From assembly GCF_036898465.1 (NCBI RefSeq), contig NZ_JARUMJ010000001.1, positions 1,860,001-1,924,000 on the forward strand: a DNA stretch of 64,000 nucleotides, given 5' to 3'. Under the pieces are notes generated by a model. That model had not been told where the DNA came from. It worked only from the letters and a program-made list of their open reading frames with translations, and searched no databases. This DNA is from Streptomyces sp. B21-105 (GTDB taxonomy: Bacteria > Actinomycetota > Actinomycetes > Streptomycetales > Streptomycetaceae). Both the position numbers and the translations under genes were made by a program. Positions 34,324 through 42,403 of this stretch are shown here, piece by piece; position 1 is the first letter of the stretch, and each line of letters starts with the position of its first letter.

Positions 34324-34381
34324 TGTGCTGCGGGAGGACGTTCCGGTCGGGAGCGTCCGCTGTCCGAAAGGGCTGAACAGC

Positions 34382-35125
34382 ATGAGCACGATCCTGGTGA
34401 CCGGTGGGACCGGAACCCTCGGCAGGCTCGTCGTGGAGCGGCTGCGAGCGGGCGGGCACGATGTACGGGTGCTCAGCCGGCACGCCGAACCGTACGCCGT
34501 CGACCTGCGCGAGGGCGGCCCCGGCCTGGACGCGGCCGTGACGGGCGTGGACACCGTCGTGCACTGCGCGAGCTCGCCGCGCGGCGGCGACGAGCAGGCG
34601 GCCGCACATCTGATCGCCGCGGCGCGCCGGGCCGGGGTGGAACACCTGGTGTACATCTCGATCGTCGGCGTGGACCGGGTGCCGTTCGGCTACTACCGGG
34701 CCAAGCTCGCCGTGGAGAAGCTCGTGGCGGAGTCGGGGCTCGGCTGGACGGTGCTGCGCGCGACGCAGTTCCACGACCTGCTGGTCCAGGTGTTCCAGGC
34801 GCTCGCCAAGGTTCCGGTGATGCTGCTGCCCGCCCGGGTGAGCGACCAGCCGGTGGCGGTGGCGGAGGTCGCCGACCGGCTCGCCGAACTGGCCGCCGGC
34901 GCGCCCGCCGGGCGGGTCGACGACATGGGCGGCCCCGAGGTGCGCACGGCCGAGTCGCTGGCCCGCGCGTTCCTGAAGGCGAGCGGCAGGCGGTGCGCGG
35001 TGCTGAACGTGCCGCTGTGGGGCGCGGCCTACCGGGGTTTCCGCTCCGGGGGCCATCTGGCTCCGGAGCAGGCGGTGGGCAAGGGCACGTTCGAGGACTG
35101 CCTGGCCACCCGCGTCCGGCGCTAG
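34382..35125 (+). CDS. NAD(P)-binding NmrA/epimerase-like protein, ECF41 partner
   Basis: 247 residues. A Rossmann start ILVTGGTGTLGRLVVERL (GGTGTLG) is followed by DTVVHCASSPRGGDEQAA, YISIVGVDRVPFGYYRAKLAVE (split; the YYRAK resembles the YxxxK of extended SDRs) and a QFHDLL segment, as in NmrA/SDR_a5-like proteins. ECF41 sigma factors are regularly encoded beside a carboxymuconolactone decarboxylase, oxidoreductase or epimerase (COE); this is the epimerase type and is the likely target of the upstream sigma factor. Substrate unknown. Confidence 0.88.
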   Translation: MSTILVTGGTGTLGRLVVERLRAGGHDVRVLSRHAEPYAVDLREGGPGLDAAVTGVDTVVHCASSPRGGDEQAAAHLIAAARRAGVEHLVYISIVGVDRVPFGYYRAKLAVEKLVAESGLGWTVLRATQFHDLLVQVFQALAKVPVMLLPARVSDQPVAVAEVADRLAELAAGAPAGRVDDMGGPEVRTAESLARAFLKASGRRCAVLNVPLWGAAYRGFRSGGHLAPEQAVGKGTFEDCLATRVRR

Positions 35126-35234
35126 TGCGTACCCCCACGCCGCGTTGTCGCATCACCCGAGTACATCCAGTACACGGGCGATGCCCCGCCTTGCGATGCT
35201 CACCCACAGCCTGAACGGCGTGGGAGGCGCCCCC
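35126..35234. repeat. Palindromic, MITE-like intergenic element
   Basis: Immediately after the epimerase stop, outer arms CCCCACGCCG (about 35133-35142) and CGGCGTGGGAG (35216-35226) are inverted relative to each other. Inside, CATCACCCGAGTAC (35151-35164) and GTACACGGGCGATG (35170-35183) form a near-perfect 14-base hairpin around five bases. The nested structure suggests a small non-autonomous mobile element or a family of extragenic palindromes rather than a simple terminator. Confidence 0.4.
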
Positions 35235-35281
35235 ACCACCGGACGCCGCGAGCTTCTCGGCAAACCTCTCCGGTCACGGCA

Positions 35282-36703
35282 CTAGCCGGCGGCCCCGGTG
35301 CGGCTCGATCCAGCCGGTGCGGTGGCCGGGGAGTTCCGGACGCTGCCGGTCGCCGCTGTGCCGAACAGGTCCTCCTGGGCGGCCTCGCGGGCCGTGAGCA
35401 GCGCCCCGCGCAGCACCGCGCCGCCGCCCAGCGCGCCGGGGCGCACCTCGGTGGGCAGCGGGGCCATGCGCCGCAACCGCCGAGCCACCCGGTCGGCCAG
35501 CACGTCCCCGCCGGCGTGGCCGACCTCGCCGCCGAGCACCACGCACCCCGGGTCGAGGACGGCGACGACGGAGGCCGCGCCGAGAGCCAGCCGGTCGGCG
35601 AGGGCGTCGAGGAATCGCGCGGCGGCGACGCTCCGCGCGGATCCTTCGCCCGCCGCCCCGGCCGCCGCGAACACCCTCGCCCGGGCCGCCGTCTCCCCCG
35701 CCGCGAACCCCGTCGCCGAAGCCGCCGTCGAAGCCGCCGTCGAAGTCGCCGTCTCCCCCGCCGCGGATGCCGCTTCCCCGGTGTCCTCGGCTTCCGTCCC
35801 GCGTGCCGCGGCCACCGCCTCCCGCACCAGGGCCGCGGCCACCGGTTCCTCGGTGTGCGGTCCGGGCGTCAGGCCGAACGTCTCCGCGAGGGCGGCGATC
35901 GCCGCCGAGCCGGCCAGGGAATGGAAGCCGCCCTCGCAGTCGGTCGCCGAGGGCAGGCCGGCCGTGCCGGGGACCGGCAGGAAGCCGATCTCGCCGGCGC
36001 CGCCGGAGGCGCCCCGGCGCAGGGCGCCGTCCAGGACGACGGCCGCGCCCGTGCCGTGCCCCAGCCACAGCAGGACGAAGGTGTCGCGGTCCCGGGCGGC
36101 GCCCTCGCGCTGTTCGGCCAGCGCGGCCAGGTTGGTCTCGTTCTCGATGTGCGCGCGGGCCTGCGGGAACCGTTCCTCGAGCGCGGCCACCAGTCGGCGG
36201 TGCCACTCGGGCAGGCCGCTGGAGTCGCGCAGTTCACCGCTCGCCGGGTCGATCAGACCGGGTGCGCCGATGCCCAGGGTGTGCAGCCGGTCGGCCCCGG
36301 CCTCCTTGGCCGCCCGTTCGACCAGCGTGACCGCCTGCTCCACGGCCGTCCCGGTGCCCGTGTCGTCGCGGATCGGCACGGAGGCCTCGGCGAGCACCCG
36401 GCCGACCAGGTCGGACACCAGGACGGCGACGCCGTCCGTGCGTACGTCCAGGGCCGCCAGGTGGGCGCGGTCGGCGACGATGCCGTAGAGCTTCGCGTTC
36501 GGCCCGCGGCGCTGCTCGCCCGCCTCTCCCACGACCTCGATCAGGCCGCCGGCGGTGAGGCGTTCGACGAGGTCGGCCACCGTGGGCCGGGACAGGCCGG
36601 TGAGTTGTTTCAACCGCCCCGCCGTCAACGGGCCTTCGTGCTGCAGCAGCCGCAGGGCGAGCCGGTCGTTGATGGCCCGGGCGGTGCTCGGGGATGCGGG
36701 CAT
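35282..36703 (-). CDS. ROK family transcriptional regulator
   Basis: 473 residues. An N-terminal winged helix (ARAINDRLALRLL, LKQLTGLSRPTVADLVERL; about 8-55) is joined to a ROK sugar-kinase-like domain: GIGAPGLIDPASGEL, ENETNLAALAE, LGHGTGAAVVLDG and GGAGEIGFLPV. Where kinases have a CGRKGC zinc motif this protein has DCEGGFHSLAG, so it is a regulator. Residues about 300-350 are a low-complexity Ala/Thr/Glu/Gly insertion encoded by GAAGCCGCCGTC-like repeats. A 21-base operator-like palindrome lies between it and the divergent MFS gene. The ligand is probably a sugar. Confidence 0.92.
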   Translation of the reverse strand: MPASPSTARAINDRLALRLLQHEGPLTAGRLKQLTGLSRPTVADLVERLTAGGLIEVVGEAGEQRRGPNAKLYGIVADRAHLAALDVRTDGVAVLVSDLVGRVLAEASVPIRDDTGTGTAVEQAVTLVERAAKEAGADRLHTLGIGAPGLIDPASGELRDSSGLPEWHRRLVAALEERFPQARAHIENETNLAALAEQREGAARDRDTFVLLWLGHGTGAAVVLDGALRRGASGGAGEIGFLPVPGTAGLPSATDCEGGFHSLAGSAAIAALAETFGLTPGPHTEEPVAAALVREAVAAARGTEAEDTGEAASAAGETATSTAASTAASATGFAAGETAARARVFAAAGAAGEGSARSVAAARFLDALADRLALGAASVVAVLDPGCVVLGGEVGHAGGDVLADRVARRLRRMAPLPTEVRPGALGGGAVLRGALLTAREAAQEDLFGTAATGSVRNSPATAPAGSSRTGAAG

Positions 36704-36763
36704 GGCGGGAATCCTCCCACGGCGGAGGGGACCCGGTGGGCAGCCGACCAGAGCCCCACTATT

Positions 36764-36784
36764 TATCAGGCAGGGTTCCTGATA
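36764..36784. promoter_or_regulatory. Operator-like palindrome between ROK and MFS genes
   Basis: TATCAGG (36764-36770), seven bases and CCTGATA (36778-36784) form a perfect inverted repeat in the 133-base divergent region, flanked by CTATT and TAGTTT. ROK regulators bind palindromes of this size. The AT-rich flanks suggest overlap with -10 elements. Confidence 0.7.
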
Positions 36785-36836
36785 GTTTACGACGGCGGCG
36801 CGTCCGGAGCCGCAACGGGGCCGGGAGGGCGGGAGA

Positions 36837-38057
36837 ATGAGCGGAGTGGACGACGTGGTCTACGCGCCGGCAGAGGTGCGGCGCTCCCGGTACGCCGTGG
36901 CGGCGGTGTTCACCGTGCACGGCGCCGTCACCGGGTCCTTCGCCACCCGCGTGCCCTGGATCCAGGACCACGCCGGGGTGTCCACCGGCCAGTTGGGCCT
37001 GGCCCTGGCCTTCACCGCGTTCGGCGCGGCCTGCGCGATGCCGCTGGCCGGTTCGCTCGCCCATCGTTTCGGCAGCCGTACGGCCCTGCGCGGGCTGCTC
37101 GCGCTGTGGACGCTTTCCCTCGTCCTGCCCGCTCTCGCCCCGAACCTGCTGACGCTGTGCCTGGCGATGTTCGCCTACGGCGCGGCCGCCGGCATGGCCG
37201 ACGTCGCGATGAACGCCCTCGGGGTGGAGGTGGAGCGGCTGCTCGGAAAGTCGATCATGTCCGGGCTGCACGGCATGTGGAGCGCGGGCGCCCTGATCGG
37301 CTCGGCCGGCGGAACCCTCGCCGCGCATCTCGGGGCGGACGCCCGCGTGCACCACGCCCTTGCCGCGGCCGTCCTCACCGTGCTCGGACTGCTGGCCTGC
37401 CGGTGGGTGCTGGACATCCGGCCGGCCGCGGACGAGGAGCCACCCCCGCGGTTCGCGCTGCCGCCCCGTTCGGCGCTGCTGATCGGCACGGTCGGATTCT
37501 GCGCGGTGTTCGCCGAAGGGGCGAGCCTGGACTGGTCGGCCGTGTATCTGCGGGACCGTCTCGGGTCGTCGGCCGGGGTCGCGGCGGCCTGCACCACCGG
37601 CTTCATGCTCACGATGGCCGTGGCGCGGATCGTGGGAGACGCGGTGGTCGACCGGTTCGGCGCGGTGCGCACCGTACGAGCGGGCGGCGTGCTGGCCGTA
37701 CTCGGCGGGCTGCTGATCGTCGTCGCGGGTCATCCGGCGGTGGCGATCGGCGGTTTCGGGCTGATGGGGCTCGGCATCGCGGTCGTCGTGCCGCTGTGCT
37801 TCGCTGCGGCCGGCCGCAGCGGACCGAACCCCAGTCAGGCCATCGCCGGCGTCGCGACCATCACGTACACCTCCGGCCTGATCGCCCCGAGCCTCATCGG
37901 CGGGGTGGCGCAGGCGACCAGCCTGGTCGTGTCGTTCGGCGTCGTGACCGTGCTGGCGTGCGGGCTCGTGGCGTTCGCGGGCGTGCTGCGCAGCGACGGG
38001 CGCACGGGTTCGAAGGTCAGTCCGCAGGCCGCAGCAGCGCCCGGCCCCCGGCCCTGA
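36837..38057 (+). CDS. MFS transporter, sugar-type, divergent from ROK regulator
   Basis: 406 residues with 12 predicted helices, from an ATG after GGGAGGGCGGGAG. AAVFTVHGAVTGSFATRVPWI and GMADVAMNALGVEVE are the marks of the FucP/YbjJ-like subgroup that mostly exports or imports sugars and drugs. Its divergent pairing with a ROK regulator over a shared palindrome suggests it is the regulated target and that a sugar or sugar derivative is the substrate; this is inference. The C-terminal 20 residues are hydrophilic. Confidence 0.88.
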   Translation: MSGVDDVVYAPAEVRRSRYAVAAVFTVHGAVTGSFATRVPWIQDHAGVSTGQLGLALAFTAFGAACAMPLAGSLAHRFGSRTALRGLLALWTLSLVLPALAPNLLTLCLAMFAYGAAAGMADVAMNALGVEVERLLGKSIMSGLHGMWSAGALIGSAGGTLAAHLGADARVHHALAAAVLTVLGLLACRWVLDIRPAADEEPPPRFALPPRSALLIGTVGFCAVFAEGASLDWSAVYLRDRLGSSAGVAAACTTGFMLTMAVARIVGDAVVDRFGAVRTVRAGGVLAVLGGLLIVVAGHPAVAIGGFGLMGLGIAVVVPLCFAAAGRSGPNPSQAIAGVATITYTSGLIAPSLIGGVAQATSLVVSFGVVTVLACGLVAFAGVLRSDGRTGSKVSPQAAAAPGPRP

Positions 38058-38109
38058 GGGTCTCGTTCCAGGGGGTGGGGCGCATGGTCGTCGCGTCCGC
38101 GCTGGACCA

Positions 38110-38465
38110 TCAGCGGTTGACATGCTCCTCGCCCTGAAGGACTCCGTTGGAGGGACGAGGCTTCTGGCCTTCTCTACCGGTTGCCGCGGCCGCTGCGCGG
38201 ACCGGTTTCCGGTAGGGAATCCGTGGCTTCCTGTTTCTTCGCGCTGTGCCGGGATCGCTCCCGGTCCTACCGGCGCTCCGCAGGCCGATACCGCCAGTCC
38301 GGCGGCCGTCTCGATGTTGATCCCGGCGTTGATCGCGGCGTTGTGGTCCCGGTCGTGGACCGTGCCGCAGGCGCTGCAGGCCCATTCCCGCACGTTCAGG
38401 GGTTTGGGCCCGTCCACAACGACGCCGCAGGCGTGGCAGGTCCGGGAGGCCGGCGATCCCCTGGT
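38110..38465 (-). pseudogene. Decayed C-terminal fragment of an IS605-type TnpB
   Basis: On the leftward strand the zinc ribbon of TnpB is legible: SRTCHACG (about 38450-38425), PLNVREWACSACGTVHDRDHN (in parts), with the last RuvC aspartate in DRDHNAAIN. After that the typical GHG-type tail follows in shifted frames (NGVLQGEEHVNR in another frame up to 38110). Only about 110 residues of the normal 380-400 remain, no start and no TnpA are present, so the protein is dead. The adjacent 38466-38584 stretch includes a (GTC)n run and no further transposon sequence. Confidence 0.8.
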
Positions 38466-38584
38466 CGCAGGAAGCGCGGGGAGTCGATCTTCGATCGTCG
38501 TCGTCGTCGTCGGCCACCACGCGCTGCGCGCGTTCGCGCGCGCCCACCACATCCGCGGCCGCTGCTGGACGCGGGCACCAGCAG

Positions 38585-39757
38585 CTACGACGACGCCAGT
38601 TCGTAGGCGTACGCGGGACTGAACTGGCCCGCCGCCCCCTTGCAGCCGTCCGACTCCCCGGGCAGCTTCACCCACAGATGGGCATCGATCCGGGCCTGCC
38701 CGGTGTCCAACGTGGGCGCGCTGCCGACCCTGCGGCCGTCCGGGTCGCACCACTGGCCGTCGGCCGGCGCGCCGTTGCCGTTGCGGCTCGTGTCGATGAC
38801 CGCGCCCAAACCCGCCGGACCGCCCAGCGCGTCCAGCACCCGGCGCGCGTAGGCGGCCTCGTCGGCGGTGCCGCGGAAGTTGGACACGTTGGTGAAGATC
38901 CCGTCGGAGGACGCTGCGGAGGCGGTGCCGGCCTGCCTCAGCAGCGCGGCCTGCTCCGCCGGCGGGTTCCAGTGGGAGTGACCGGCGTCGTAGTAGACAC
39001 GGGCCGCCGGGTTCGCCGCCTTCAGCACGCGCCCCGCGCGGGCCAGCGCGGCGAAGCGGTCGGCCCGCGCGCCCGCGTCGAGGCAGTCGGCCTGGGCGAT
39101 CGAGTCCGGCTCGAGAATGACGACCACCTCGCCGGAGCCGAGCCCGGCGGCGAACCGGTCGATCCAGCCGGCGTAGGCGTCGGAGTCGGGCGCTCCGCCC
39201 CCGGAGGCGCCGCCGCAGTCGCGGTCCCAGATCGCGTACGCCACGAGGACGGGCACCCGGCCCTGGGCGGCGGCGCCCGAGGTGACCGCGCGCACCCGTG
39301 CGGTGATCGTGCCGGGCGCGTAGTCGGCGAACCAGACGGCGGCCGGCCGGTTCGCGATCCGGGACTCGATGACGGCGGCGCGCGGGTCGGCCGGATGGGC
39401 CCGGAGCCAGTCGCGGACCTGCGACTCGGCGTGGCGGTACAGGCTCGAGGAGGCGGCCGCCGCCTGCGGCTTCCTCGCGGCGCGGCGGTCGGCCCGGGTC
39501 GTCGGCGTCCCTGCGGGCGACGCGGCGGGCGAGGACGAAGGGGGCGTGGAGGGGCGCGGGGACGGTGGAGGGGAAGGGGACAGCAGCGTCGCTCCGGCGC
39601 GCGGCCGGACGCCGTCGGTGTCGCGGCCGTGACGTCGCTCGTCGCCGTCGCCGAGCGCGGTCATCGTCCCGGCCGCGACGCCGAGGGCGACCACGACCGA
39701 GGCGACGGCGACCATGGCTCCACGCCGCAGGGCCCGTCGCTCACGTACTCCTGGCAC
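38585..39757 (-). CDS. Glycoside hydrolase family 6 protein
   Basis: 390 residues from GTG 39757 with GGGGG upstream. A membrane-anchoring or signal helix (MVAVASVVVALGVAAGTMTALG, residues 15-36 in two parts) is followed by a Pro/Ser/Thr-rich linker and the GH6 domain. Conserved sites are AVWFADY, VAYAIWDRDCGGASGGG (catalytic acid region DRDC), VVILEPDSIAQADC, and near the end HLWVKLPGESDG. GH6 enzymes are inverting cellulases (endoglucanase or cellobiohydrolase). No carbohydrate-binding module is attached. It should act at the cell surface or outside; no lipobox is seen. Confidence 0.92.
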   Translation of the reverse strand: MPGVRERRALRRGAMVAVASVVVALGVAAGTMTALGDGDERRHGRDTDGVRPRAGATLLSPSPPPSPRPSTPPSSSPAASPAGTPTTRADRRAARKPQAAAASSSLYRHAESQVRDWLRAHPADPRAAVIESRIANRPAAVWFADYAPGTITARVRAVTSGAAAQGRVPVLVAYAIWDRDCGGASGGGAPDSDAYAGWIDRFAAGLGSGEVVVILEPDSIAQADCLDAGARADRFAALARAGRVLKAANPAARVYYDAGHSHWNPPAEQAALLRQAGTASAASSDGIFTNVSNFRGTADEAAYARRVLDALGGPAGLGAVIDTSRNGNGAPADGQWCDPDGRRVGSAPTLDTGQARIDAHLWVKLPGESDGCKGAAGQFSPAYAYELASS

Positions 39758-39858
39758 CGTGCTGTTCCCCCTCCCGCGCGACGGGCCCGTTCCCCCGTTC
39801 CGGGGAAGCGTCGGGCTCGCCGGCACGCGGGCCAGCCTAGGACTGCCACCCTGCCCCC

Positions 39859-40572
39859 ATGCCGCAATTGGAACAGTTCACCGCTCCCGCCGACGCGGGG
39901 GCCGGCCCGGCCGGCCCGAACCTCGACGACGTCCTCGCCCGGATGCGGGCCCTCGAACGGGCACTGCCCGCGCACGACGGGGTCGCGGTCTTCAACCGCG
40001 TCTACCTCGCCGTGACCGAGGAGGTCGGCCGGCGCATCGACCGGGGCCGCTTCCCCGACCCGCACGCCGCGATCACGCTGGACGTACGGTTCGCCGAGCG
40101 CTACCTGGACGCGGTGGATCCGGCGACCGGCGACCGGCGGCCGCCCGCCTGCTGGCGCCCGCTGCTGCAGTTCCGCCGTCACCCGGGCGTACGCCCGCTG
40201 CAGTTCGCGCTCGCGGGCATCAACGCGCACATCGGTCACGATCTCGCGCTCGCCGTCGTGGACGCCTGTCGTAGCCTCGGCTGCGAACCGGCCGAACTGG
40301 AAGACGAGTTCGACCGCGTGGGCGATCTCCTCGTATCGCTGGAGGAGCGCGTCCGCGAAGAGCTGATGCCGGGCCCCGATCTGCTGCAGATCGCCGATCC
40401 GCTCACCCATCTGCTCGGGGCCTGGAGCCTGGAGCGCGCCCGGGACGCCACCTGGACGGCGGCCCGGGCGCTGTGGGCGCTGCGCCGGCTCCCCGACGTG
40501 GCCGTGGAGTTCACCGAGCGGCTCGACACGGCCGTCGGCTTCGCGGGACGGATGATGCTCACCCCGCTGTGA
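39859..40572 (+). CDS. DUF5995 family protein
   Basis: 237 residues, rich in helices. GVAVFNRVYLAVTEEV, DVRFAERYLDAV and GINAHIGHDLALAVVDAC define the DUF5995 family as I recall it; the HIGHDL segment may be a metal or active site. No signal peptide or membrane helix. It is divergent from the GH6 gene and convergent with the davB-like gene. Function unknown. Confidence 0.82.
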   Translation: MPQLEQFTAPADAGAGPAGPNLDDVLARMRALERALPAHDGVAVFNRVYLAVTEEVGRRIDRGRFPDPHAAITLDVRFAERYLDAVDPATGDRRPPACWRPLLQFRRHPGVRPLQFALAGINAHIGHDLALAVVDACRSLGCEPAELEDEFDRVGDLLVSLEERVREELMPGPDLLQIADPLTHLLGAWSLERARDATWTAARALWALRRLPDVAVEFTERLDTAVGFAGRMMLTPL

Positions 40573-40632
40573 GGCACGCCGGCCCGCGGCGCACCCGGGA
40601 GGCTGCGGGCGGAGGCGCGCCGGTGGTGGGAC

Positions 40633-42333
40633 TCAGTCCTCCGGGAGCTCCACGGGCGCGATCTCGTCGTACACGTCGCCCGGGCCCGGGTTGGTGGCGT
40701 CGGTCGCCCCGCCGAAGTGGTGCATGACGCCCCAGACCGCGTTGAGCGCGGTCTGCACGGCGCCCTCGGCCCAGCCGGCCGTCCAGGAGATGTCGTCTCC
40801 GGCGAGGAAGACGCCCCGCTTGTCCGCGGGCAGCCGGTCCTGCATGAAGTGGGTGAACAGCCGCCGCTGGTAGCGGTAGTGGCCGGGCAGGTTGGCCTTG
40901 AACGCGCCCATGAAGTAGGGCTCGTTCTCCCAGGACACGGTCACCGGATTGCCGATGACGTGCTTCCTGATGTCGACCTTCGGATAGATTTCGCCGAGCG
41001 ACTTCAGCATGACCTCCATCCGCTCGTTCGCGGACAGCGGCAGCCACTTCAGGCTGTCGTCGCACCAGGTGTAGGAGAGGCAGATGACGGCGGGCCGGTC
41101 GGGGCCGTCGTCGAGCAGGTACGTCCCGCGCGTCATACGGTCGGTGAGCGTCATCGACATGACGTCCCGGCCGGTCGTCTCGTCCTTGTCGAGCCAGAAC
41201 GGCCGGTCGACGGGCACGAACAGCTTGCTGGACTCCATGTAGTGCGTGCGCTCGATCGCGGTCCAGTGGTCGATCGGGAAGAGCGAGTCGTCGCAGGCGA
41301 TCTTCGACAGCAGCATCCAGGACTGGGCGGTGAAGACCGCTGCCCGGTAGGTGCGGATGTCGCCGTTGGCGTCGGTCACGGTGATCCGGTCGCCCGCGGT
41401 GCGGTGCAGCCGGGTCACGGCCGGCCGCGGCTCGCCGCCGTCGTGCAGGGAGCTGAGCGAGGTGCCGTACGGCCAGTGGACGATCTTCCGCGGTTCGCGC
41501 TCCCACAGGCGCAGCGGCAGCTGCTGGGAGCCGCCGACAATGCCGCGGTGGTGGTCGTCGGCCTCGGTGTAGACGACGCGCAGGATCTCCAGGATGGAGT
41601 TGGGGAAGTCGGTGTCCCAGCCGCCGGTGCCGAAGCCGACCTGGCCGAAGATCTCCCGGTGACGGAAGGACCTGAAGGCCTCGGAGTCGCAGAGGAAACC
41701 GTAGAAGGTCTGGTTGTCGAGCTTCTCGACGAGCTTCGCCCAGATCTCGCGGATGCGCGGCACGTCCCGCTCGCGCATGGCCCGGTTCATGTCGGGGAAG
41801 TCGGCGCCCTCTTCGAGGCACGTGTTCCAGGCGGCGGCGACGTCGCGGTAGACCTGCGGCAGGTCGTCGATCGTCTCGGCGTAGTGCGACTCGCCCTTGA
41901 GGTCGACGACCGTCGAAGGGGTGGTCTCCGCGAGGGGGTTGGGGAACGGCCGGGTCTCCAGCCCCACCAGGTCGATGTAGTGCTGGAGCGCCGTGGAGGA
42001 CGGCGGGAAGCGCATCGCGCCCATCTCGGCGGTGAGGGAGGGGTCGCAGCCCTCGAAGCCGACGGTGCGCAGCCGTCCGCCGATCCGGTCGGCTTCGTAG
42101 ACGACCGGCTTGAGCCCCATCTTCATCAGCTCGTACGCGGCCACGATGCCGGAAAGCCCGCCGCCGATGACGGCGACCTCGGCGCCGTGCTCGGTCGCCG
42201 GGATCTGACCGAGGCCCGCCGGATGGGCGAGGAAGTCGTCGTAGGCGTACGGGAAGTCCGGACCGAACATGGTGACCGGCGGCTGCTGCTGCTCGTCTGC
42301 GTGCTCGACGGCGTTGGGCACGGTGGACGTCAT
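40633..42333 (-). CDS. davB: Lysine 2-monooxygenase-like flavoprotein
   Basis: 566 residues. Its opening, FGPDFPYAYDDFLAHPAGLG (23-42) then VAVIGGGLSGIVAAYELMKMGLKPVVYEA (in parts; GGGLSG at 57-62 binds FAD), matches Pseudomonas lysine 2-monooxygenase DavB closely as remembered, as do GQVGFGTGGWDTDFPNS, SMTLTDRMTRGTYL and the end VWGVMHHFGGATD. The enzyme converts L-lysine to 5-aminovaleramide with loss of CO2. It is 70 bases downstream of a nitrilase-family amidase gene, which fits DavA. Related enzymes act on Phe or Trp, so lysine specificity is inferred. Downstream davT/davD genes are absent here. Confidence 0.85.
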   Translation of the reverse strand: MTSTVPNAVEHADEQQQPPVTMFGPDFPYAYDDFLAHPAGLGQIPATEHGAEVAVIGGGLSGIVAAYELMKMGLKPVVYEADRIGGRLRTVGFEGCDPSLTAEMGAMRFPPSSTALQHYIDLVGLETRPFPNPLAETTPSTVVDLKGESHYAETIDDLPQVYRDVAAAWNTCLEEGADFPDMNRAMRERDVPRIREIWAKLVEKLDNQTFYGFLCDSEAFRSFRHREIFGQVGFGTGGWDTDFPNSILEILRVVYTEADDHHRGIVGGSQQLPLRLWEREPRKIVHWPYGTSLSSLHDGGEPRPAVTRLHRTAGDRITVTDANGDIRTYRAAVFTAQSWMLLSKIACDDSLFPIDHWTAIERTHYMESSKLFVPVDRPFWLDKDETTGRDVMSMTLTDRMTRGTYLLDDGPDRPAVICLSYTWCDDSLKWLPLSANERMEVMLKSLGEIYPKVDIRKHVIGNPVTVSWENEPYFMGAFKANLPGHYRYQRRLFTHFMQDRLPADKRGVFLAGDDISWTAGWAEGAVQTALNAVWGVMHHFGGATDATNPGPGDVYDEIAPVELPED

Positions 42334-42403
42334 GGGGTGCGGACTCCTTGCGGCAAAGACGATCGGAGGGGGTGCGGCGTACGGCGGGCCGACGGACCGG
42401 CGG

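Noticed and set aside
38490..38520. Short (GTC)n run considered as a repeat array or CRISPR
   Set aside because: It is a simple trinucleotide run of about six units with no spacers.
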